From Nitrososphaerota archaeon (lineage in GTDB: Archaea; Thermoproteota; Nitrososphaeria; Nitrososphaerales; Nitrosopumilaceae): DNA of 5,038 nt. The notes below the pieces were generated by a model. That model saw only the letters and a list, made by a program, of their open reading frames with translations. It was not told where the DNA came from and searched no databases. Shown here in pieces: positions 1 through 5,038 of the stretch (position 1 is the first letter of the stretch; each line of letters opens with the position of its first letter). The translations under genes were made by a program, and so were the position numbers. Location of the stretch: assembly GCA_028867235.1 (NCBI GenBank), contig JAGWGS010000101.1, forward strand, positions 1 to 5,038. Direction: 5' to 3'.

Positions 1-1358
1 ATATCCCATCTATGAGAGGGAAAAGTGGTATCTATAGACTACGTGTTCAAGGAAATAACATTGAATTCCATCGAGGACGAGGAAATAAAACATCTAGAAG
101 TACAGAGCGAGAAGAGATCTCTCCAGACGAAGAGCGGATAATCAAATCTCTTGTTAAAAATACTGATATCTATGACAGACTTGTAGCTTCATTTGCACCA
201 CATGTAAGTGGGCATGATATTATCAAAGAAGCAATCTTGTTACTGATTGTTGGTTCAACACAAAAAATACTTGCAGATGGAGCTAAAATTCGTGGCGACA
301 TCAATGTATTTTTGGTAGGTGATCCAGGTACTGCAAAAAGTGAAATGCTCAAGTTCTGTGCAAGAATCGCACCAAGGGGATTGTATACTTCTGGGAGAGG
401 TTCTACGGCAGCAGGACTTACTGCAGCAGTAGTACGAGATAAAATTGGTATAATGATGCTAGAGGCAGGTGCTGTAGTATTGGGAGATCAGGGACTTGTC
501 TGTATAGATGAGTTTGATAAAATGAAGCCAGAAGATCGAAGTGCATTACATGAAACAATGGAACAACAATCTGTAAGCATTGCAAAAGGTGGAATTGTTG
601 CAACACTAAATGCTAGAACCTCAATTTTGGCAGCAGCTAACCCGATGTTTGGAAAATATGATCCCTTCAAGAATATAACTGAAAATGTCAATCTTCCGGT
701 TCCTCTCTTGACACGTTTTGATCTAATTTTTGTTGTACGAGATATTCCATCAAAAGAAAGGGATACCAGAATTGCAAGACATATTTTGAATTTACATAGG
801 GTGTCTGGATCTGATACAAAATCGCTCATTGATGTAGATATTCTTACAAAATATTTGTCATATGCAAAAAGATATGATCCAAATCTAACTCCCGAGGCAG
901 AAGATCTTATACTCAATTACTATATGACGATGAGAAATGTAGAATCTGAAGGAATGATTACTGTAACGCCAAGACAACTAGAAGGACTCGTGAGATTAGC
1001 CACTGCACGAGCCAGATTGTTGATGAAAACTCAGGTTGATGCAGAAGATGCAGAAAGAGCTATTTTTCTTATGCAGAGTATGTTACAGGATGCTGGGGTT
1101 GATGTTAATACTGGTAAGGTTGATCTTGGAGTTCTTCAAGGACGACCCCACAGTGAAGTATCAAAAATGCAACTTTTCATGGATGTTATGAGATCACTTG
1201 AAGGTGATGAAAAGAGGCCCGTTGAAGAAAAAGCATTTGTTAAAGAACTTGCCAAGACTGGTAAATTCACAGAAGATGAAGCAAGAAAATATCTCAAAAA
1301 GTTGCAAAGAGAGTCAGCTATTTATGAATCCAAACCTGGTCATTATAACCGTGTATGA
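1..1358 (+). CDS. mcm: Replicative DNA helicase MCM (5'-partial; AAA+ motor and C-terminal winged helix)
   Basis: This is the ATP-driven 3'-5' helicase that unwinds parental DNA at the archaeal fork, normally as a homohexamer working with GINS and a Cdc45/RecJ-like partner. The reading frame is open to the left edge (I-P-S before the ATG at 12), so that ATG is internal. Counting from it, Walker A is GDPGTAKS at 103-110 (K109), Walker B is CIDEFDKM at 164-171 (D166, E167), sensor 1 is AAANP with N210, the arginine finger is R235 in LLTRFD, and sensor 2 is R321 in TPRQLEGL. Residues from about 381 to 448 form the C-terminal winged helix, and the ending IYESKPGHYNRV matches the usual MCM terminus. 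Archaeal MCMs are close to 690 residues, so roughly 240 residues (the N-terminal A domain, zinc ribbon and most of the OB fold) are missing only because of the window edge. All motor residues are intact and there is no intein. It is followed directly by hel308 with a 4-base overlap. Confidence 0.97.
   Translation, partial: IPSMRGKSGIYRLRVQGNNIEFHRGRGNKTSRSTEREEISPDEERIIKSLVKNTDIYDRLVASFAPHVSGHDIIKEAILLLIVGSTQKILADGAKIRGDINVFLVGDPGTAKSEMLKFCARIAPRGLYTSGRGSTAAGLTAAVVRDKIGIMMLEAGAVVLGDQGLVCIDEFDKMKPEDRSALHETMEQQSVSIAKGGIVATLNARTSILAAANPMFGKYDPFKNITENVNLPVPLLTRFDLIFVVRDIPSKERDTRIARHILNLHRVSGSDTKSLIDVDILTKYLSYAKRYDPNLTPEAEDLILNYYMTMRNVESEGMITVTPRQLEGLVRLATARARLLMKTQVDAEDAERAIFLMQSMLQDAGVDVNTGKVDLGVLQGRPHSEVSKMQLFMDVMRSLEGDEKRPVEEKAFVKELAKTGKFTEDEARKYLKKLQRESAIYESKPGHYNRV
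1355..1358 (+). other. ATGA start/stop overlap, mcm to hel308
   Basis: The hel308 start ATG (1355-1357) overlaps the mcm stop TGA (1356-1358). No clear Shine-Dalgarno motif lies just upstream (the bases read roughly cattataaccgtgt). This favours termination-reinitiation coupling, which is an inference; the overlap itself is read directly. Confidence 0.9.
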
Positions 1359-3478
1359 AAATAGAACAACTAGACATTCCTACCTCTGCAATTGAATTTT
1401 TGAAAATACATGGCTACGTGAGTCTGTATCCGCCTCAAGAAAAGACAGTAAAAGCAGGATTACTTGAAGGAAAAAATATTCTGGTTTCCGCACCTACTGC
1501 AAGTGGTAAGACACTAATTGCAACTCTTGCAATAATAAAAAATCTATCTGAAAAGAGAGGAAAAATTGTCTATCTTAGTCCACTAAAAGCTTTGGCATCT
1601 GAAAAATTCAATGAATTCAAAAAACTAGAATCTGTTGATCTTGGAAAGAATATGAAAATTCAGATATCTACTGGAGACTTTGATGTGTCTGATAGAAATC
1701 TAGGTAACAATGACATATTGGTATTGACTAATGAAAAAATGGATTCTATCATACGACAAGGAGCTGAATGGGTAGACGAGATAAGTCTTGTGATTGCAGA
1801 TGAAGTACATCTTCTCGGTGACGACGATAGAGGTCCAACTTTAGAAATTGTACTTACAAAATTAAAACTACTACCATCAAAGCCACAAATACTTGCTTTG
1901 AGTGCAACTGTTACTAATGCTGATGAGATTGCTGATTGGTTAGAGTGCAAACTGGTTCATAGTGAGTGGAGACCAGTGCCATTATTCGAAGGAGTCTATG
2001 ATCAGGGCACAGTAACTATGCAAGACGATAAAAAATTTGAAATAAAAACTAGCATACGAGGACCTCCCGTAGACCTAGGGCTGGATTCATTAAAAAATGG
2101 AGGACAAGCAATATTGTTTGCAGAAACCCGGGCACGCTCTGTATCTCTTGCTACAAAAGCGTCTGAAGCAGTATCAAAGATGCTGCAAAGTGAAGAAAAA
2201 GAACAACTTGCAGAAACATCACAAAAAATTCTAGATGACAATGAACATACTGATCTTATCAAAACACTTGCTGGCCTAATTAAAAATGGCGTAGCATTTC
2301 ATCATGCTGGTCTTAATCCAAATTGTAGAGATGTGGTGGAATCTGAATTTCGAAATAAGCGAATTAAAATTTTAGCATCTACTCCAACGCTTGCTGCAGG
2401 AGTAAACCTTCCTGCTAGAAGAGTAGTTATATCAAATGTTACTAGATATGACGCAAAATACGGAACAAACAAACCAATTAGCATATTGGAGTACAAGCAA
2501 CTATGTGGTAGGGCGGGAAGGCCACAATATGATAAATATGGAGAAGCGATAATTGTTGGCAATTCCAATAAAGAGGAAATCTTTGACTATTACATCAACG
2601 GAACTCCTGAACCCATACTATCAAAGCTCACAGGAGATAAGGCACTACGAATTCATCTTCTAAGTTTTGTATCTACAAATCCTGGCATTAAAGGTGAAGA
2701 TATTGTAGATTTCTTTTCAAAAACACTATCTGGATCTCAGGAAAGAAAATCAACCATAAAATTTCATATACAAATATCGTTGAGATATCTAGAATCAGAA
2801 GGTCTTGTACAACAAAAAGGAAATAGGTACATTGCAACAGATTTTGGTAAAAAAACTTCTACTTTGTATATCGATCCTCTTACTGCAGTATTATTCAAAA
2901 AATCTCTAGAGAAAATTTCTACATCTGGACATACTCTTGGTTTGCTACACATAATTACAAGCTCGGAAGATTTTTTTCCAAAATTCTCATTACGCAATAA
3001 GGACTATGAATACATAGGAACTCTAATTGAAAATCATGCAGATGAACTAATTGAACATATATCAGAATATGACTGTAATCGCAGTCTCCTTGCTCTATGT
3101 GCTTGGATTGATGAATCAAGTGAAATCTTTCTTTCTGATAATTATGGTATAGAATCTGGAGATATGCACAGAATGGTTGAAACATCAGATTGGCTCATTC
3201 ATGCACTTTATGAAATTGCCAAATTGGAGAGAAAGGACAACCTGTTGCCTGAGCTTGATATCTTACGATCTAGAATATTGTATGGAATAAAGAAAGAACT
3301 TGTTGATCTAGTAAGAATAAAAGGAATTGGTAGAATACGAGCCAGACTCTTGTTCAAAAATGGTATTAAAACAACAACTGATCTAGCATCAATATCTGTT
3401 GAAAAACTTGCAAAAATAGACAAGATAGGACCAGTTATTGCAGAAAACATAAAGACACATCTAAAAAAGATAAGATGA
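1355..3478 (+). CDS. hel308: Hel308 (Hjm) superfamily 2 DNA helicase, fork repair
   Basis: Archaeal Hel308 is an ATP-dependent 3'-5' helicase that loads on stalled or branched forks, strips the lagging strand and aids restart and recombination. The protein has 707 residues, the usual length for the family. In order: Q motif around LYPPQ (24-28); Walker A APTASGKT (46-53, K52); TGDF motif (106-109); DEVH box (149-152); SAT (183-185); motif IV ILFAETR (253-259); AFHHAGL (314-320); motif V from TPTLAAGVNLP (343-353); motif VI QLCGRAGRP (382-390, R386 and R389). A winged helix (about 405-495) and a ratchet helical domain (about 500-640, including YIDPLT at 505-510) follow. The end carries two helix-hairpin-helix signatures: 653-671 with G657, G659 and R660-I-R-A-R664, the basic cluster known in Hel308 domain V to regulate activity, and 688-699 (IDKIGPVIAENI). 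The ATG at 1355 is the only sensible start, since the next in-frame Met is residue 100. It is coupled to mcm upstream and to the membrane transferase downstream. No defect was seen. Confidence 0.97.
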   Translation: MKIEQLDIPTSAIEFLKIHGYVSLYPPQEKTVKAGLLEGKNILVSAPTASGKTLIATLAIIKNLSEKRGKIVYLSPLKALASEKFNEFKKLESVDLGKNMKIQISTGDFDVSDRNLGNNDILVLTNEKMDSIIRQGAEWVDEISLVIADEVHLLGDDDRGPTLEIVLTKLKLLPSKPQILALSATVTNADEIADWLECKLVHSEWRPVPLFEGVYDQGTVTMQDDKKFEIKTSIRGPPVDLGLDSLKNGGQAILFAETRARSVSLATKASEAVSKMLQSEEKEQLAETSQKILDDNEHTDLIKTLAGLIKNGVAFHHAGLNPNCRDVVESEFRNKRIKILASTPTLAAGVNLPARRVVISNVTRYDAKYGTNKPISILEYKQLCGRAGRPQYDKYGEAIIVGNSNKEEIFDYYINGTPEPILSKLTGDKALRIHLLSFVSTNPGIKGEDIVDFFSKTLSGSQERKSTIKFHIQISLRYLESEGLVQQKGNRYIATDFGKKTSTLYIDPLTAVLFKKSLEKISTSGHTLGLLHIITSSEDFFPKFSLRNKDYEYIGTLIENHADELIEHISEYDCNRSLLALCAWIDESSEIFLSDNYGIESGDMHRMVETSDWLIHALYEIAKLERKDNLLPELDILRSRILYGIKKELVDLVRIKGIGRIRARLLFKNGIKTTTDLASISVEKLAKIDKIGPVIAENIKTHLKKIR
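3475..3478 (+). other. ATGA overlap with tandem ATGATG start, hel308 to GlcNAc-1-P transferase
   Basis: The hel308 stop TGA (3476-3478) lies inside ATGATG (3475-3480), giving two adjacent in-frame ATG codons for the next gene at 3475 and 3478. The first gives a 4-base overlap, like the other two junctions; the second gives a 1-base overlap. The upstream sequence is A-rich (ctaaaaaagataag) with no convincing Shine-Dalgarno motif. Confidence 0.85.
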
Positions 3479-4473
3479 TGTTAGACAAAACGCTTGTAGC
3501 AGTATTAATCTCAGCAATTGCATTTGTTACTGTTTATGGAACGACTCCCCGATTGATTTCTTTTCTTAACAAGAAAAATATGACTGTAAAGGATTACAAT
3601 AAAGAAACTATAACAATGGTTACAAGACCTGGGGGTCCATCCATTCTTGTAGGTATACTGGCTTCAGAGTTTACTTTGTATGGGTTTTTTCCTTCTGCCT
3701 CAATACTTGCAATAATATCTACAACTTCACTTGCCTTTCTTGTTGGGCTTGCAGATGATCGAAAAGTACTTGGTGGATGGTTTAAACCTCTTGCACTTGC
3801 TGTATCTGCACTTCCAATTATTTTGCTTGGTGCGTATGTTCCACCACATCTTGCCTTTCCGCTATTTGGTTCAGTCAAGATCCCAGAACTATATCTCGGA
3901 TTGATAGTAATCATAATTCCTGTTATGGGAAACACCATAAACTCTATTGATGTATTAAATGGCGTTGCAAGCGGATTTATGACTATCGCAAGTTTTGCCC
4001 TTACTATTTGTCTTGTAATTGTACAAAACTATGACATTGCGCTGGCCAGTCTACCTCTTGGTTTTGTTTCGCTGGCATTCTACAAATACCATAAAGTTCC
4101 AAGTAAAATATTTCCGGGAGATTCTGGTGCTTTGACTCTTGGTGCAATGTATGGTGTGATATCAATTGTAGGTCATGTAGAAATTATTGCAGCAATTGCT
4201 CTTCTTCCTGCAGTGATAAACTCATTCCTATTTCTTTCAAGTGTAAAAAGAATAATCGAACACAGACAGATAAAAGCAAAACCAGTAGTTCATACTGAAG
4301 ACTTTAAGCTTATGGCTAGTGACGATAAATCTGCTCCTGTAACCCTTGTAAGATTGATTCTTGCAAATGGACCTCTTACTGAAAAACAAGTAGGATTTGT
4401 TATATTCAAATTGGCACTATTCGCCGCAGCACTTGCAATAATAACTTCTTTTATGATGGAAATTAAGCTATGA
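3475..4473 (+). CDS. Polyprenyl-phosphate GlcNAc-1-phosphate transferase, GPT/AglH-like (glycosyltransferase family 4 type)
   Basis: Members of this superfamily (eukaryotic GPT/Alg7, archaeal AglH, bacterial WecA and MraY) move a HexNAc-1-phosphate from a UDP-sugar to a membrane polyprenyl phosphate, starting lipid-linked glycan assembly on the cytoplasmic face. The 332-residue protein is strongly hydrophobic, with about ten likely membrane segments (for example 5-24, 55-80, 104-122, 137-152, 165-183, 187-203, 235-256, 308-326). Family motifs are present: RPGG (51-54) in the first cytoplasmic loop; the Mg-binding DD pair in GLADDRKVLGG (91-101; D94, D95); NTINSIDVLNG (153-163; N153, N156, D159, N162); and FPGDSG (213-218; GDSG at 215-218). 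A polar loop at about 257-305 with H263 and H273 sits where the His-containing substrate loop of the family lies. The D-V-L-N-G form is closer to archaeal/eukaryotic GPT than to the D-G-x-D-G of MraY. UDP-GlcNAc as donor and dolichyl phosphate as acceptor are inferred from family. A role in N-glycosylation is likely, and MraY activity is unlikely in an archaeon. Confidence 0.9.
   Translation: MMLDKTLVAVLISAIAFVTVYGTTPRLISFLNKKNMTVKDYNKETITMVTRPGGPSILVGILASEFTLYGFFPSASILAIISTTSLAFLVGLADDRKVLGGWFKPLALAVSALPIILLGAYVPPHLAFPLFGSVKIPELYLGLIVIIIPVMGNTINSIDVLNGVASGFMTIASFALTICLVIVQNYDIALASLPLGFVSLAFYKYHKVPSKIFPGDSGALTLGAMYGVISIVGHVEIIAAIALLPAVINSFLFLSSVKRIIEHRQIKAKPVVHTEDFKLMASDDKSAPVTLVRLILANGPLTEKQVGFVIFKLALFAAALAIITSFMMEIKL
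4470..4473 (+). other. ATGA overlap, GlcNAc-1-P transferase to small membrane protein
   Basis: The ATG of the 77-residue gene (4470-4472) overlaps the transferase stop TGA (4471-4473). A GGA triplet lies about nine bases before the start (4458-4460), at most a weak ribosome-binding match. This is the third identical junction in a row, which supports both this start and the reality of the small gene. Confidence 0.8.
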
Positions 4474-4703
4474 AAGGATCTCTGATTTTCTTTTACATAT
4501 TTGTAATGTGGATATTGATAATTGCAGGGGGTGCTCTTGTTGTACCAATAATTGCACACATCTCAATACATGGATTTGGTAGATTAGATTCTGTAGTGGA
4601 TTCTTCTGTTAAAGCAGGAATAGCAATTATGCTTGTAGTTATTTGGATTTTGATAATGTCAAAAATTAAGAACTGGATATTTCACAGGCAAATCAGTCGT
4701 TAG
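4470..4703 (+). CDS. Small membrane protein with two transmembrane helices, function unknown
   Basis: I do not recognise this 77-residue protein. Residues about 5-29 and 47-63 are long hydrophobic stretches, separated by a polar loop (30-46) with H30, H34, R38, D40 and D44. The tail is basic (K65, K67, H72, R73, R77). By the positive-inside rule both ends would face the cytoplasm, with the loop outside. Residues 19-26 (AGGALVVP) put a Gly pair and a Pro in the first helix, which may kink or pack it. There are no cysteines, no nucleotide-binding motif and no signal-peptidase-like site. The start at 4470 is chosen because it repeats the ATGA coupling of the two upstream junctions; an internal Met at residue 13 would cut into the first helix. 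Coupling to the GlcNAc-1-phosphate transferase suggests, by inference only, an accessory subunit or another envelope function. The ORF is very likely a real gene, but its role is open. Confidence 0.75.
   Translation: MKGSLIFFYIFVMWILIIAGGALVVPIIAHISIHGFGRLDSVVDSSVKAGIAIMLVVIWILIMSKIKNWIFHRQISR
4700..4703. other. Tail-to-tail interlocked stop codons (TTAG)
   Basis: The plus-strand small gene ends with TAG at 4701-4703, and the minus-strand acyltransferase ends with TAA read from 4702 to 4700. The two stops share bases, so the convergent coding regions overlap by 4 bp and leave no room for a separate intergenic terminator. Transcripts from each side must therefore end inside, or read into, the opposite gene. 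Confidence 0.9.
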
Positions 4704-5038
4704 CTGTCTTCCCAGTCCTTCTTCTTCTTGTCATATTCTTCTCTTGAATATTTCACCTTGGCAGGAACTCCCATTGCTACACAATTTTCCGGAATGTTTC
4801 TTGTTACAACTGCTCCCATTGCTACCACGCTATTTTTTCCTATTTTGACTCCTGCCTTTATTACTGCTCTTGAACCTATGACTGCACCATCCTCTATGAC
4901 TACTCCAGTCATTTTTTTGCTAGCTGGATAAGGATCATTGGTAAGTGTAGCAGCTGGTCCTATGAAGACATTCTTTCCAATTCTTGATAGTGGTGGTATG
5001 TAAACCAGACCTTCTATCATTGTGTTTTCTCCTATCTT
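4700..5038 (-). CDS. Hexapeptide-repeat (left-handed beta-helix) acyltransferase, probably sugar N-acetyltransferase (5'-partial)
   Basis: The frame is open to the right edge, with K-I-G-E-N-T before the Met codon at 5020-5018, so that Met is internal and the true start lies outside. Counting from it, the sequence shows hexapeptide turns typical of a left-handed beta-helix: RIGKNVFIGPAA (13-24), VVIEDGAVIGSRAVIKAGVKIGKNS in steps of six (40-64), and the family's closing block V-V-A-M-G-A-V-V-T-R-N-I-P (65-77), then V-A-M-G-V-P-A-K (81-88). Such proteins are trimers that use acetyl-CoA. The loop L-T-N-D-P-Y-P (26-32) resembles WlbB/WbpD-type enzymes, which acetylate the 3-amino group of UDP-2-acetamido-3-amino sugar uronates, so a nucleotide-sugar N-acetyltransferase is the best guess; a serine or other O-acetyltransferase is less likely. 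A charged tail (92-106, including KKKK at 98-101) follows the helix. Relatives have about 190 residues, so some 80 may be missing. It converges on the plus-strand unit and must have its own promoter to the right. Confidence 0.88.
   Translation of the reverse strand, partial: KIGENTMIEGLVYIPPLSRIGKNVFIGPAATLTNDPYPASKKMTGVVIEDGAVIGSRAVIKAGVKIGKNSVVAMGAVVTRNIPENCVAMGVPAKVKYSREEYDKKKKDWEDS

Noticed and set aside
12..14. ATG at 12 as the start of the MCM gene
   Set aside because: The frame is open upstream to the window edge (I-P-S precede it), and the protein would lack the whole N-terminal domain of MCM.
488..916. 142-codon open frame on the minus strand inside mcm
   Set aside because: It lies entirely opposite the conserved MCM motor region, and its sequence has no recognisable domain.
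1150..1355. Internal promoter for hel308 within the end of mcm
   Set aside because: AT-rich stretches occur, but no TATA-box plus BRE arrangement stands out, and the ATGA overlap already explains expression.
1198..1395. 65-codon plus-strand frame across the mcm/hel308 junction
   Set aside because: It is a shifted-frame reading of the winged-helix coding region; both flanking genes are intact in their own frames, so it does not signal a frameshift.
3594..3938. 114-codon open frame on the minus strand inside the transferase gene
   Set aside because: It is fully antisense to conserved membrane-enzyme motifs, with no recognisable protein features.
4290..4559. 89-codon minus-strand frame across the transferase/small-gene junction
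   Set aside because: It is antisense to two better supported, coupled genes, and its sequence is low in information.
4728..4931. 67-codon plus-strand frame opposite the acyltransferase
   Set aside because: It is the antisense of regular hexapeptide repeats, whose repetitive codons leave the other strand open; there is no independent evidence for a gene.
5018..5020. Met codon at 5020-5018 (minus) as the start of the acyltransferase
   Set aside because: The frame continues to the edge with K-I-G-E-N-T, a further hexapeptide turn, so the Met is internal.
1..5038. tRNA, rRNA, CRISPR, insertion sequence or intein
   Set aside because: All of the window is covered by intact coding frames. No direct-repeat array, terminal inverted repeats, transposase, intein insertion in the MCM or Hel308 motifs, or RNA-gene signature was seen by eye.

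Overview
The window looks like AT-rich chromosomal DNA from an archaeon, most likely a member of the Nitrososphaerota (Thaumarchaeota). The basis is a single archaeal-type MCM, an archaeal Hel308 helicase, an archaeal-type polyprenyl-phosphate GlcNAc-1-phosphate transferase with a D-x-x-N-G active-site motif, AT-rich codon usage, and very tight gene packing with little sign of Shine-Dalgarno motifs at internal starts. The phylum is inferred from overall protein character and was not tested by a search.

Layout. Positions 1-1358 (+) hold the C-terminal two thirds of the replicative helicase MCM; its N-terminal part lies left of the window. Positions 1355-3478 (+) hold a complete Hel308 DNA repair and fork-restart helicase. 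Positions 3475-4473 (+) hold a complete multi-pass membrane sugar-1-phosphate transferase of the GPT/AglH/WecA/MraY superfamily. Positions 4470-4703 (+) hold a 77-residue protein of unknown function with two predicted membrane segments. Positions 4700-5038 (-) hold the C-terminal part of a left-handed beta-helix (hexapeptide repeat) acyltransferase, whose start lies right of the window. There is no intergenic space at all.

The three junctions between the four plus-strand genes are all the same 4-base ATGA overlap (1355-1358, 3475-3478, 4470-4473), so the genes are very probably one co-transcribed, translationally coupled unit. The unit ends by interlocking with the convergent acyltransferase gene: TAG on the plus strand (4701-4703) and TAA on the minus strand (4702-4700) share the bases TTAG.

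Functionally the unit joins two replication-fork motors (MCM unwinding, Hel308 fork remodelling) to the first committed step of lipid-linked glycan assembly (probably for N-glycosylation of S-layer or other surface proteins). The acyltransferase beyond could modify a nucleotide-linked sugar in the same surface-glycan pathway. No RNA gene, CRISPR array, mobile element, intein, frameshift or pseudogene was seen. The least explained element is the small two-helix membrane protein coupled to the GlcNAc-1-phosphate transferase.
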